Assembly (NCBI GenBank): GCA_054601695.1
Contig: BAAHQB010000162.1
Location: 62,001-126,000 of the forward strand
Length of the DNA stretch: 64,000 nucleotides
Origin: Amorphochlora amoebiformis
Lineage: Eukaryota; Cercozoa; Chlorarachniophyceae
Direction: 5' to 3'
Position 1 is the stretch's first letter. Each line of letters starts with the position of its first letter. Below are positions 1 to 61,545 of the stretch, piece by piece. Made by a program: the position numbers and the translations under genes. The notes below the pieces were generated by a model. That model searched no databases. It was given only the letters and a program-made list of their open reading frames with translations, and had not been told where the DNA came from.

Positions 1-491
1 CTACATACATCAGACCGCGTGTATTCTTCTTCTCTGCAATTTTGAAGGCATGTATTATGTATGGTGATATTTACATATAGATATGTATTAAGTACATGTG
101 GAAATGTTTTAACATTTGAAATACAGATATTATATATTATTACCAGGATTATTTGCCGATGATTTGCCGATGATTTGCCGATGATTTGCCGATGATTTGC
201 CGATTATTCAGTCGTCGGATTCAAGTATATTTACCTAAACCAACAAAATTCGGAACCCACAGACGCCAGATATGAAGGCTCGAGCGCCAGCTGATGGGGC
301 CTGTGAAAGTCCGGAGTTTCTAGCTCCTGTCCCCTCCATGAAAACGGTAATTAAGCGTTTTTCATCCGATTATTTGCAGATGATTGGCAGATAGTTGCCG
401 ATTAAATTCCTGAATTTAATTCGAAGCTAAACCTTCAGATAAATAACGATGAAAAATAAACCTTAGCCACACCCAAGCCCAACATCCTTCC
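1..491. other. Left-edge non-coding DNA with short tandem repeat
   Basis: No gene is supported here. Positions 151-206 carry an 11-base unit (ATTTGCCGATG) repeated about five times. Diverged copies of the same unit (GATTATTTGCAGATGATTGG and similar) recur at 366-405. The segment lies just left of the transposase relic and could be its terminal or subterminal region, but no terminal inverted repeat was found. Confidence 0.5.
151..206. repeat. 11-bp tandem repeat (ATTTGCCGATG)n
   Basis: About five head-to-tail copies of ATTTGCCGATG are directly visible. The last copy is altered to ATTTGCCGATT. Weaker relatives lie about 160 bases downstream. Confidence 0.85.
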
Positions 492-1509
492 ATGTTCCTG
501 CTAGTTATTCATCTTCTCAACCATCCGAGCGCCTTCAACAGCAATCTTGGTCTCAGCCTCCAAGATGCTGCTATGCAGTCGACAAATATTGTGGTCAAAG
601 GACTGGTGTTTCCTGTCTCGATTTCTGTGATGGCACTGCACTTCGCTTGGAAGTATCCAGAAAAGGGCACATACGAACGGTACGATCTGGAAGATGTGTC
701 GACAAAAGCATTCTGAGAAGGTGTGGAGGATTCTCAGTATTGTAGAGAGCTTTCATGGACGAGATCAAGTTCGAGAACCGGCTGAAATCTGCCATCTTCA
801 TGGACGGACCGGATGCTTACTGCAGTATGCACACTGATTCATCAGATTTCATGATAAATCGTCCAAGTGATAGTGCGGAAGCGAAGAAACACACTTACAC
901 GTGTACATATTATGTGTGCATTATTCTGCGGGGAGCATATTATGCGTCGGTTACGTCAACCTGTGTGCGGATGTGTGTTAACGTAACCGTTTCTGGAAAT
1001 CCTACAAAAGGTTTTAAACTAGTAAGGAAGAAAAACTGGGTCAAGGGTTGCAGTTCTTCGAGCGTGTGGGGGCTGATCGCGCTTATCTCTGCAGGAGAGA
1101 TCCAATGTACAAATGTCCTCATCGCAAACCAAGAGGCGGTGAGCTCACTGAGCAACAAATTCGTGAAAACGATGCTTTCGGTAATTACCGTTCGATCGTC
1201 GAGAACGTCTTCGCTCGCGTAAAACAGTTTGCGTGTATGACGAGGTGGCGTCATAATAGGGAACGACATTCTATAGTCGCTCGTTTCGTTTTCCAACTCA
1301 TCCAAATCAAGCAGAATTTCCGGCCAATTCGAAGATTGGGCCTATCCAAGAAAGAGCGCTTGCTGCAGCCAATTGGAGAGCTGCTGAACTCCACGTATAG
1401 GAAGAGTCATCTCATGCACCATGTTCACAGCTATTGTACCCGAGGCAAAACGAACGCGAAGACGACCCCGAGAACGCAAGAAACAACCAAGACTCGGCCG
1501 AAGACGTAA
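492..1509 (+). pseudogene. PIF/Harbinger-type DDE transposase relic (DDE_Tnp_4-like)
   Basis: The reading frame is broken, but three frames together give a recognisable IS5/Harbinger-type transposase. An N-terminal helical part (ALHFAWKYPEKGTYERYDLE, near 630-700) is followed in another frame by KVWRILSIVESFHG (about 716-757). The frame opening at 755 gives SAIFMDGPDAYC, with a candidate first catalytic Asp, and a His/Lys-rich YxCxxYYVC segment. The frame shifts near 1045. After it come GADRAYLCRRDP with the second Asp, then the family signature ELTEQQIRENDAFGNYRS followed by IVENVFARVKQF, whose Glu is the third catalytic residue, then TRWRHN and IVARFVFQLIQIK. These spacings fit the DDE superfamily endonuclease family. 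Several frameshifts and an in-frame stop near 714 mean no complete protein can be made from this copy. Introns could explain some frame changes, but no convincing splice sites were seen. Confidence 0.7.
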
Positions 1510-1852
1510 GGCTGCAAGGATTGCTCGCATGCCTCGCGGTGAAATCAAAATTGGTTCAGGTTCTGGTGAGGACGCTGATGAAGCCGACGCCTCCTGTAAC
1601 TCTTACATCCAACCCGGAGATCCACTATCATCGGACACTGACTCAGGTTCCTCGGGGCGAGAAATTGCGAACGACACGGCGGTAGAAACTGATTATGGGA
1701 TCTCTGAAGATAGGATTAAAGCTACCAGAGGCAGGGCTCCTCGCATGGCCAAGGTGGGAGCTCTTTTGGGTATGCGTGCTGCTAGCCTTCATGGTGAGAA
1801 AGTGGATCGGTTAATGCGCAGGAAGGCCCGACGAAATAGGCGCAAGACTTAA
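1421..1852 (+). CDS. Basic, acidic-patched open frame downstream of the transposase
   Basis: This 143-codon frame starts inside the transposase tail, in another frame. It encodes a very basic N-terminus (KRTRRRPRERKK, RRRK), an acidic Ser/Asp middle, and a basic end (RRKARRNRRKT). It could be the true C-terminal tail of the transposase after one more frameshift, which would supply a nuclear localisation signal. It could also be a chance frame. An AATAAA motif follows at about 1879, inside AT-rich DNA. No family is recognised. Confidence 0.4.
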   Translation: MFTAIVPEAKRTRRRPRERKKQPRLGRRRKAARIARMPRGEIKIGSGSGEDADEADASCNSYIQPGDPLSSDTDSGSSGREIANDTAVETDYGISEDRIKATRGRAPRMAKVGALLGMRAASLHGEKVDRLMRRKARRNRRKT

Positions 1853-2054
1853 TATATGCATGTATGAAAACACACACAATAAAATTATATCTCATTTATT
1901 AAACTGCACATCTTTTTTGATTATTTGAATTATATATTATTACATATTATTTATGATATTATAAATATGAAAAAAAAATACCTATATATTTTTTTATTAT
2001 ATCATATATATATGTACATGTAATAATATTATATTATATATGTATATATATATA

Positions 2055-2107
<53 letters not shown>

Positions 2108-2582
2108 ACAGATATATATATATATATATAAATATATTAATTACTAAGACTGACAGTATTAAATTTAATACTCATAGAGTGACTAATGTCAAATAATATT
2201 TGTGTCTGATTCTGCGCATGACATAATTTATTAGCCTGAATACTAATAATTATTAACTATAGCTACTAAGATTAAAGTAATAATTAACTACTAAATAATA
2301 ATTAATTATATAACTTGCTGAATACTACTTACAATAAATTATTACCAGAAATTAATAATCTAGATAATTATATGATATAGATGATGAATTTCTAGCCTAT
2401 GGCATTATACTACTATAATAATCTAGATAATTACTATGATCATAGTATAAATTACAACTTGAGTCTTTAAAAGTAACTAAGTATTAACGGTCGATGACCG
2501 CTTTTGACTTATCATGTAAGCTGAGAAAATTGGTTGACATCGCTACTTAACAAGGTCTGCATGCTGGTAATGACATATGTAT

Positions 2583-2625
<43 letters not shown>

Positions 2626-2634
2626 ATAATGCAC

Positions 2635-2670
<36 letters not shown>

Positions 2671-2723
2671 TTATATCTTGGTATTTATGCATGAATAATA
2701 TACAAACATATGCATATATATTA

Positions 2724-2762
<39 letters not shown>

Positions 2763-2837
2763 GAATATATATATATATATATATATAGATATATTTATAT
2801 AATATAAACCCATATTTATCTTCACATGTTTTATAAT
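1853..2837. other. AT-rich intergenic DNA between transposase relic and gene A
   Basis: This stretch holds (TA)n runs near 2040-2130 and 2585-2800. Between them, about 2150-2480, is a non-repetitive AT-rich segment full of short CTA/TAG/ATTA words. Positions 2563-2587 carry a copy of the first splice donor of gene A (see findings). The promoter of gene A should lie here, but no specific element can be named. Confidence 0.5.
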
Positions 2838-15535
<12,698 letters not shown>

Positions 15536-16131
15536 AGCATTTGTCCTTCATCATTTAAATTTCATACATCGTTACCCGGTCAGAAAATATATGAAGTGTA
15601 ACTGTATATCGTATATATATATTGTGCATATATATAAAAATATAATATATATATTTATTTATTTATATGATACATATATTACTAATGATATCTATAATAT
15701 ATATATATATACACATATATATATATATATATATATACTATACTAGTTTAGTATAATATATATATATATATATCTAGATATATATATAGAGTATTATATT
15801 TTTATGTATCATGACTCATGAGACTTTTATACAGGAAATGAATTCTAATATTACATGGTCGGTTAGTGCGAGTTGTGATAAAAATAAATGAAGTTATGAG
15901 TACAATTGCACTAGATCTAGTAGATGTACTAGTAGTATGACCATCATGATCATGTGACTACTCTTAGACTCTCTAGACTCTAGTACTACATTGTAATGAC
16001 CTAGCTAGATGACCATGGTCCGGCTAGTGGAGTCTAGTATACAACTATTATGTTTACTACTATTCAACGCTGCACTTCTAGACATTGCAGCTATTAATAA
16101 ATTTTGATGGAGCATTCCTTATGATTAAAGT
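15536..16131. other. Convergent intergenic region between genes A and B
   Basis: This spacer joins the 3' ends of genes A and B. It contains (TA)n blocks at about 15690-15780 and a segment rich in CTAG and TAGT words at 15890-16060. No gene, RNA or defined terminator is visible. Confidence 0.6.
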
Positions 16132-20288
<4,157 letters not shown>

Positions 20289-20431
20289 CGTCCGCCAAGG
20301 TGTTTGGTCAGTTGGTGCGGAGCCTTTTAACACAGAATCCCAGGGGATTTGATGAATCCCCGGGATTACACGTGGATAGAGACGATCCGGAGATTGCGGA
20401 ATGGTGTGACAGATGCGGGGGAAAAAGGGGA
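20289..20431. promoter_or_regulatory. Compact divergent promoter region of genes B and C
   Basis: Only 143 bases separate the proposed start codons of gene B (minus, 20288) and gene C (plus, 20432). The spacer is balanced in composition and free of (TA)n, unlike the introns. The same control region probably serves both genes. No TATA box or factor site is convincing. Confidence 0.5.
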
Positions 20432-21194
20432 ATGTGGGGCACAGTAGGGTCCTGTGTAGGATTTAAATGGACATTGTGTTTGCCAAGGGGTAGATTGTAT
20501 AAATTCGCTACTAAAAACGTCGGTGCTCTGGAACCTGAGACTTCTGGCTTATCAGGCGGACGTAGAGCGCAGTGACCTAGCTGTCAATAAGAAGACGCTT
20601 CTATATGTGGGAGGGCTTGAGGAACAGGTGGACGAGAAGACGGTACACGCTGCGTTTGTCCCGTTTGGGGAGGTTGTGCACATTGAGCTCCCTCGCGACC
20701 AGCTTACACGTGAGTTTTGACCTCCTCGGAAGTGCGCTAATAAATGACCGAATCTCTTGATGTAACCAGATCACCACCGCGGTTTCGCCTTTGTAGAGTT
20801 TGAGGAGCCTGAGGACGCTGCGCACGCGATAGAAAATATGAACGACTCGGAGTTGTTTGGGAGAGTGCTCAAGGTCAATCATGCACGACCCAGTGCCATG
20901 TCAAGAGAAGGAGGTCATCCAACCAAAAATGCCTAACCCTGATCCATGAGAATCCATTGATAATACACTTCGCTTTGCTTTTTAAGTTTGGGCGCAAGCG
21001 GGCTCATGGTACGACCGAAACCTCAAAGAGAACGCAGGGGAGATAGACTCGATGATTCGAAACCAGAAGAACAAAAAGGCTGAGGAGGAGAGCAAGGTTT
21101 TCGTTATTCCCCATACGCCCCTCAGACTGTAGGAGTTCTACAAATTCCATAAAATAATAATGATAATAACGGTAATAATATACACACATATATC

Positions 21195-21232
<38 letters not shown>

Positions 21233-21281
21233 TTAAATAAAATATATGTATATTTATATATGCGACAAGAGTATACAAAAT

Positions 21282-21368
<87 letters not shown>

Positions 21369-21397
21369 TATATATATATTGCGACCAGAGTGTACAT

Positions 21398-21459
<62 letters not shown>

Positions 21460-21504
21460 GTAGATATATCCAAATATCATATTCAAATATACTCTATATA
21501 TATA

Positions 21505-21548
<44 letters not shown>

Positions 21549-21639
21549 TATATATATATATATATACATGTATATATACATATATGTAATACATATCCAC
21601 ATATAATATAATATAATACATAGATATACATATATATAA

Positions 21640-21675
<36 letters not shown>

Positions 21676-21684
21676 GTATAAAAT

Positions 21685-21744
<60 letters not shown>

Positions 21745-21810
21745 TATACTTAAATATTGTACGTAAATGCACACACGCATATATTTATAATGTATATATA
21801 TATATATATG

Positions 21811-21906
<96 letters not shown>

Positions 21907-21935
21907 ATATCTTTATATTACACATATATATACAC

Positions 21936-21995
<60 letters not shown>

Positions 21996-22102
21996 GCGTG
22001 TGTATATGTGTAACATTGTATACATTTGTACATATATATACATACAGCTTTGTATGAATATATATACATATATATAGTACTTAAAAACACACACGCATGT
22101 AT

Positions 22103-22151
<49 letters not shown>

Positions 22152-22213
22152 ATATATATTTATATACATATATATACACACATATATGATTGACATATAT
22201 ACTATCATATTTT

Positions 22214-22273
<60 letters not shown>

Positions 22274-22319
22274 AATGTATAATTTCATATGTGTATGTGT
22301 AAATATAAATGAATATCGC

Positions 22320-22368
<49 letters not shown>

Positions 22369-22479
22369 ATAACTCCGCATAATTTAAACATATATATATA
22401 TATATTATATACACTATATATATGTATCTATCTATCTATCTGTATATATATATATATATATATATATAAATATATATGC

Positions 22480-22529
<50 letters not shown>

Positions 22530-22551
22530 GCATATGTACATACATATACAT

Positions 22552-22586
<35 letters not shown>

Positions 22587-22592
22587 ATATAA

Positions 22593-22657
<65 letters not shown>

Positions 22658-22661
22658 TATG

Positions 22662-22702
<41 letters not shown>

Positions 22703-22720
22703 CTCTATATACTACATATA

Positions 22721-22789
<69 letters not shown>

Positions 22790-22946
22790 ATATAACAATA
22801 TACGTATCCTCCAGGCAAAAAAGCGCACGAGAGAGATTGCTTACGTTAGAAAAACTGGCGAGTTGGAGACTTATGTCATTGAGGAGCACATTCCTGCAAT
22901 GCATAAGAAAAAAAAATCTGCAACTGAGGAGGAAAAGAAGGGCTAG
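20432..22946 (+). CDS. Gene C: RRM protein like the N-terminal part of PPIE
   Basis: Exons: 20432-20443 (tentative MWGT), 20556-20709, 20770-20913, 20987-21096, 22815-22946. The RRM is clear: RNP2 [20 protein letters not shown], then [16 protein letters not shown], and across a 60-base intron RNP1 [19 protein letters not shown], then [19 protein letters not shown]. This sequence and order match the RRM of cyclophilin E/Cyp33 (PPIE), a spliceosome component. Exon 4 continues [20 protein letters not shown], like the linker after that RRM, and becomes Lys/Glu-rich. No cyclophilin domain follows. The last exon ([34 protein letters not shown]) joins in phase 0 after EEESK across a 1.7 kb (TA)n intron. 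If that weak donor is not used, translation stops at 21132 after PHTPLRL. The first exon is uncertain because no other ATG fits. Confidence 0.8.
21133..22814. repeat. Nearly continuous (TA)n intron of gene C
   Basis: About 1.7 kb is almost entirely (TA)n with short (CA)n, (TATC)n and TATG interruptions. No coding sequence was found until the acceptor TATCCTCCAG at 22814. Confidence 0.8.
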
Positions 22947-23104
22947 CCCTTGCCTATTTTCTGGTTTTCCCCAGAGTAGCGCCCACAAGTTCAACTGATC
23001 GAGTTCAGTTCAGTTAACGTAACAGCCGTGACGTTGCCTCTAGATCTAGACTGCATGTACGCTAGGTACGTAGTACATTGCATCCAGTGATTAGATATGA
23101 GTAG

Positions 23105-23272
23105 AAATAAACCGACTACGGTACCGGTCTGATCGGATAATTGACTCAGTGTGAATTAGGAGCGCTACGTGTGAATCTAACGTTAAATAAACCGACTACG
23201 GTCTGATCGGATATAATTGACTTAGTATATATATACATGTGAGTTAGGAGCGCTACGTGTGAATCTAACGTT
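23105..23272. repeat. Tandem duplication of about 80-87 bp
   Basis: AAATAAACCGACTACGGT...GGTCTGATCGGAT..AATTGAC and GAGCGCTACGTGTGAATCTA occur twice, at about 23105-23185 and 23186-23272. The second copy has gained a short TATATATACATG insert. Confidence 0.9.
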
Positions 23273-23830
23273 AGGCATTGGATAATCACAAGACTAGACA
23301 TTGCTAGTCGACTATATGACGTTAGTCGTACTATAGTTGTACAATTGCGTGAACTAACTAATTTTAAAATTGGCCATAGGTCTATAAACTAAGTCTCGCC
23401 AGTGACTTGTTCATTTTACTAATTTATGAGCGTGTACAAGAAAAAAGTGCCGCTGAGTCTACCATGGCGGTAGCAGAGATCTGTGTCGGATTTGTGTCGG
23501 ATTCGGAGTGCTGGGCCAACCGTCACTCGAATTCGAAGTCACCAGCGGATGTCGACGTTAGCCGATGTTAGCATATCATTCTTTTTTCAGGTTGTACTTC
23601 TTATCAGAGATTGACATATGATAGAAAGCCTCAAGCTTGTTCAAGATATTGCTGCTGCCTATATATATATATGTATATTTATACATCATATACGTACAGT
23701 ATGGTACATCAAGTTGTCATTAAAATATACACATGAGGTCAATACTTTTCATTATACATATTCCAAACTCCAATATTTATATATGTATATAAAAATATAT
23801 ATTTATATATATATATATATATATATGTAT

Positions 23831-23882
<52 letters not shown>

Positions 23883-24032
23883 CTTTTCATTGTACATGTT
23901 CTACCCTCCAATATATACATGTATATATCTAGATATATATATATATATATATATATACGTGTGCACATATGATTATACATATTTAGGTATATTACTATAA
24001 AATATACATATGCATAAGATATACCAAGACAT

Positions 24033-24106
<74 letters not shown>

Positions 24107-24198
24107 CGTGTGTACATATGATATACAAATTTAGGTATACCACTATAAAATATATACGTGTGCTTAAGATATACATACACACACATATATATATATAT

Positions 24199-24244
<46 letters not shown>

Positions 24245-24293
24245 ACACACACACACATATATATATATATATGTGTGTATACATACACACATA

Positions 24294-24337
<44 letters not shown>

Positions 24338-24344
24338 AACACAT

Positions 24345-24392
<48 letters not shown>

Positions 24393-24402
24393 TTTATATA
24401 TA

Positions 24403-24439
<37 letters not shown>

Positions 24440-24597
24440 CATAGAAGCTGCATATTATGTTTAAAACCATATTATAAACAAAATATATGAACACATAATT
24501 GACCCTTCCTGTGCTGTAATTTTTTCTCCTTTGTAATACTCAAACCGCGCCTGTGCTTCCCCTAAGAAATATAGACAGTTACTTTTTGCAGACAGAA

Positions 24598-24765
24598 ATG
24601 AAGTCAAAAACGTCCAAAGAATGAGATGTCGGATGAGGAGAAGATGGAAGAAGGATGCCGAGAGAGAGGAGGATTGAGGTCGAGAGACGAGAATGAGAAA
24701 ATTGAGAGGGGGTAGAAAAGAATAGGAAGATGTGAGTCGATAAAAGAAGAGGTTATAAATTGTAG
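24598..24765. repeat. Purine-rich tract
   Basis: The + strand is dominated by A and G (GAGGAGAAGATGGAAGAAGG and similar). It lies between the convergent genes C and D and has no credible reading frame. Confidence 0.6.
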
Positions 24766-24912
24766 AGTACCCCTATGTGTACATATGTTGACTTTTATGT
24801 GCAGTATAGATTGTAAATAAATAAGTATATATGTATATATGTATATACATACCCACATATATATATATATATATAATATATATATCTATATATATATATA
24901 ATATGTATATAT

Positions 24913-24992
<80 letters not shown>

Positions 24993-25455
24993 ATACCTAT
25001 AAACGTAAAGATCTCTATGGATGCTAGCGCAGCGGATTGGTAATTGGACCAGTAGCGCGAATCTCCTGAATACTCTCGAAGCCTCCTCAGAACTTTCTCG
25101 AATGTTCTCGTCGACGTGAAATCACTGTCACGGTCATGCCACTCCATATGTCACGAAAGTGTTATCGCTGACATTCTACCAATGGTACTTTGGTCACGTG
25201 TGATGTTCTGCTATGTCACGGCTATATGTCGCGACACTTTGAAGGCCCCCATCAATCACGTTGTGAGCCAAAGTGGTGCATACTTCTGTTGCCGTCACAG
25301 TACATATATATATATATTATATATATATATATGTATGTATATATAGTATATATACATATAAACATATCTATATATATCCATATATCTATATATTATATAT
25401 ATATATATTATATTTATATATATATTTATATATATATATATATATTATTATTATC

Positions 25456-25500
<45 letters not shown>

Positions 25501-25516
25501 AATTCCTATATATTAA

Positions 25517-37271
<11,755 letters not shown>

Positions 37272-37596
37272 GAAACTGTCTTATATCATCGTATGTTTAG
37301 CAGAAATCACCTTAAATGCATATATACGAAAAATTCTTCTTTCGAGCAGAACGGAGGGGGCTACAGAGTACATTATCACGCTTTGCTCAGGTTTCAAGTG
37401 AATACGTCACGGTAATATATAAGTAACTTAGGGGTATGTCACGAAAATGGTTGAAACTCAACGCAATGTCACGTATTTTTATTAGAGGGTTATAGATAGA
37501 GCTCAAAACGGTTTCATTTGTTCCACTTCAGAGAGAATTTATCGGGTGGCTCGAAAGGAGTGATGGCCGTGTCGGGCGCGTGCGACTGAAGGAGCG
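37272..37596. promoter_or_regulatory. Divergent promoter region of genes D and E with GTCACG motifs
   Basis: The 325-base spacer between the two start codons is free of microsatellites. GTCACG occurs at 37406-37411, 37438-37443 and 37468-37473, and ATCACG at 37375-37380, with spacings of about 30 bases. Repeated identical words in a divergent spacer suggest a factor-binding array; the binding protein is unknown. A nine-codon upstream frame including its stop (37563-37589) ends 7 bases before the gene E start. Confidence 0.5.
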
Positions 37597-42341
<4,745 letters not shown>

Positions 42342-42381
42342 GTGGCGCAAAAATACGCATCTTTCATATATATATTTATAC

Positions 42382-42482
<101 letters not shown>

Positions 42483-42546
42483 ATTTATATAATGTACGTA
42501 TAAATATATTATATAATACATATATATATATCACACAAAACCTTTC

Positions 42547-42639
<93 letters not shown>

Positions 42640-42709
42640 ATGTGTGTATATATTTATTATATTTTAATATAATATATATACATACACATATATACACATA
42701 TATACATAC

Positions 42710-42766
<57 letters not shown>

Positions 42767-42773
42767 TATATAG

Positions 42774-42901
<128 letters not shown>

Positions 42902-42977
42902 GTGTATTTACATATATATATGTATGTAATATATATATATATATGCGTGTGTGTGTATTTACATATATATAGGTATG

Positions 42978-43100
<123 letters not shown>

Positions 43101-43106
43101 TATATT

Positions 43107-43199
<93 letters not shown>

Positions 43200-43296
43200 A
43201 ACATAGAAATTCACAAAGGCATCATGTCTATCCAAATACGTATCCAAACTCTATAAACTAAAACAGTTAAAGAAGAGGTCAGCGGGCACATGCTAG

Positions 43297-47095
<3,799 letters not shown>

Positions 47096-47260
47096 GTAAG
47101 ATCAAGACATCTCCAGAACGGTTTGGATTAACATTGATTTGAACTGATGTGCTCACATATCGTGTTTGCGTTCGAATACATTTAACACGGGGAGGGGTGT
47201 GTATTGTGGATGAGTGTGTGGTATAAATTATATGTAAATATTTGTGTACATAATACATAC

Positions 47261-47317
<57 letters not shown>

Positions 47318-47410
47318 TTATATATACATGTATGTAAGAAAATAAAATATGGAACGTGCACAAACCATATACCATTGTATATATCGATAATATATCTACA
47401 TACATTTATA

Positions 47411-47460
<50 letters not shown>

Positions 47461-47557
47461 AATATATAAATGATATGAAATTCAGTATTACATAATACAA
47501 TATGTATATATATATATATATATATATATGTCTATGTGTGTGTCAGTATTACATGAT

Positions 47558-47647
<90 letters not shown>

Positions 47648-47758
47648 AGAAATATATCGCATGTAGGCTTTTGCATATTCTCGGAGGTGTTTCTTCGTTT
47701 CTTAAGAGGTGTAACTACATCTATACTAAATTCTTACAATATAAACATATAGAATATA

Positions 47759-47930
<172 letters not shown>

Positions 47931-47954
47931 TATATATATATGTTTATATATATA

Positions 47955-48118
<164 letters not shown>

Positions 48119-48182
48119 TGTTTGCCTGTATTATACGGCTAATATTAAAAATACAAAAACATCATATGTTATAAGTAGAGAA

Positions 48183-48238
<56 letters not shown>

Positions 48239-48251
48239 GAGTATTTTGTAG

Positions 48252-51637
<3,386 letters not shown>

Positions 51638-51675
51638 GTATGTCACACGCACACACACACCATATAAAAATGTGA

Positions 51676-51725
<50 letters not shown>

Positions 51726-51776
51726 TTTGTACATGCATTAATATTTAGACCCAACATACACGAATACCATATATTA

Positions 51777-51866
<90 letters not shown>

Positions 51867-51901
51867 GTACATATACTAATATATGGACCAACATACACAA
51901 A

Positions 51902-51951
<50 letters not shown>

Positions 51952-51958
51952 AATTCAG

Positions 51959-54643
<2,685 letters not shown>

Positions 54644-54744
54644 GTATATATACACTATTCTTAAATATTATTATTATTATATATATATATATATATATAT
54701 ATTATATTATCTAGATTCTACATACATACATATGGATATATTAG

Positions 54745-58939
<4,195 letters not shown>

Positions 58940-59366
58940 GTACACAAGACGTTTTCTGTTTTCAATCTTATTGTTTTTTTTTACAATTTTTTTTTTTTTC
59001 GCGGGGATGGAACTCACGGGAAGAGGAAGGGATACCGCTACTATTATATGCTTTCACTTTTAATTATTTTTTTGTGAAATCCTGAACCTAATCCTAACGG
59101 TAACTAACTGTAGCATTAGAATTAACCTAATCATAATCATAACCCTAACGGAGAGGAAGTAATTTGTTTTTTTTTTTTTTTGGAAATTTTCGGCTTTAGA
59201 TTGTTGTGGAGGTACCCTTGCTGAGGTCGTGTATGGACCTGTGGCCTCCAGGGGTATGTGTATGTTTTATGTGCGTACGCATAAGCTTGTGTCAGTGAAT
59301 ATCTACTTTGTTCCTGGAAATCACTGCATTCTCTAACATGATTATATATATATATATTATATATAA

Positions 59367-59406
<40 letters not shown>

Positions 59407-59450
59407 TTTATATATATATATATATATATAGTTAATGTTATATTATATAG

Positions 59451-59528
59451 ATCCAACAACGCATGCATACGGCCCTTTTAGCAAGATTGGAAGAGGAGCC
59501 TTCGCTAGAGCAAGTATAAGCAATAATG

Positions 59529-59561
<33 letters not shown>

Positions 59562-59580
59562 TTTTTATATATTATTATAT

Positions 59581-59645
<65 letters not shown>

Positions 59646-59647
59646 TA

Positions 59648-59705
<58 letters not shown>

Positions 59706-59765
59706 CATGATTATATTTTCATATGTGTTTTTGTTTCACACTTATAAATACTCTGTATTATACAT

Positions 59766-59812
<47 letters not shown>

Positions 59813-59960
59813 GTATATACATATATACATATATATATATATATACATAATATAAATATATATATATTATATGCAGGGACTACACTTTCTAGACCTCTCA
59901 TCGAGAGACCCACAAGATTTTAAGGTGTAACTACAATTATCATATATATATATATATATA

Positions 59961-60003
<43 letters not shown>

Positions 60004-60062
60004 GCATATATACTTATACATATATACATATATTATATATATGTGCATATATATATATATAT

Positions 60063-60108
<46 letters not shown>

Positions 60109-60121
60109 GAGCGAGAAGATA

Positions 60122-60156
<35 letters not shown>

Positions 60157-60209
60157 AGAGAGAGAGATATATATAGACAAGAGAGAAAAAAAAGAGAGAG
60201 ATACATACA

Positions 60210-60244
<35 letters not shown>

Positions 60245-60366
60245 GGAGTGGAGATTGCAAGAGAGAGAGGGAGAGATAGAGAGTGTGAGAGAGAGAGTGA
60301 GTGAGAGAGCGAGTGAGAGAGAGAGAGGGAGAGGGAGTGAGAGAGAGAGAGGGAGAGAGAGAGAGA

Positions 60367-60403
<37 letters not shown>

Positions 60404-60536
60404 TGAGAGAGAGAGAGAAAAAGAGAGAGTGAGAGAGAGAGATAGAAAGAGCGAGAGAGAGAACGAGTTAGAGAGAGAGAGAGAGTGAGAAAGAGAGAAA
60501 GAGAGAGACAGAGCGATTGAGAGAGAGAGAGAGAGG

Positions 60537-60605
<69 letters not shown>

Positions 60606-61013
60606 CGATTGAGAGAGAGAGCGAGGGAGTGAGAAAGAGAGAAAGAGAGAGCGAGTGAGAGAGCGAGTGAGAGAGCGAGTGAGAGAGCGAGTGAGAGAGG
60701 GAGTGAGAAAGAGAGAAAGAGAGAGCGAGTGAGAGAGAGAGAGCGAGGGAGTGAGAGAGAGAGGGAGTGAGAAAGAGAGAAAGAGATAGCGAGTGAGAAG
60801 AGAGAGATAGCGAGGGAGTGAAAGAGAGAGGGAGTGAGAAAGAGAGAAAAGAGAGAGCGAGTGAGAGAGAGAGAGAGCGAGGGAGTGTGAGAGAGAGAGA
60901 GAGTGAGAAAGAAGCAAAGAGAGAGCGAGTGAGAGAGAGAGAGAGCGAGGGAGTGAGAGAGAGAGAGAGCGAGTGAGAAAGAAGGAAAGAGAGAGCGAGT
61001 GAGAGAGAGAGAG

Positions 61014-61053
<40 letters not shown>

Positions 61054-61397
61054 CGAAGACGACGAAGAAGCTCGACTCTATCGCTAAAGTCGAGACAGCC
61101 CAAGTCCTTCCAGTCACTCACCTCTCTGCCTAAGCTGGTATTTCACTCACAGCCGACATTTTAATACTTGTTTGACATCGTTTTGGGTTATTTATGTTGA
61201 ACCTAAGGAGGTATTGACTGTCGACATTTTTCATGAATTGTTCAAATTAATTTGTTATTTATGCGGGGCTGAAGTGTATTTTTTTTGCATGTATATGTGA
61301 TGGATGTGTTGTATGGATGAGTGTGTGTGTGTGTGTGGGCATGTGCGGATGTATATGGGATGATGTATATGCGTATGAATATATGTATGTATGTATG

Positions 61398-61444
<47 letters not shown>

Positions 61445-61445
61445 T

Positions 61446-61502
<57 letters not shown>

Positions 61503-61506
61503 GTAC

Positions 61507-61545
<39 letters not shown>

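Larger units (their letters stand above)
22947..25516. other. Convergent intergenic region between genes C and D
   Basis: It includes a tandem duplication at 23105-23272, (TA)n blocks at 23780-24440 and 24840-25000, a purine-rich stretch at 24598-24765, and a GC-richer stretch at 25000-25300 with GTCACG-like words. Short open frames here (for example minus-strand 25017-25147) have no exon-like borders and no family resemblance. I see no gene. Confidence 0.55.

Noticed and set aside
22363-22998. 211-codon + strand frame ending [17 protein letters not shown]...
   Set aside because: Its first two thirds are (TA)n. The unique part is a shifted frame of the gene C last exon, whose frame [20 protein letters not shown] is more protein-like.
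60014-61117. Longest open frame of the window (367 codons, Ser-Leu repeats)
   Set aside because: It is the complement of the 840-base GA tract and has no sequence complexity. The same holds for the frame at 60468-61121.
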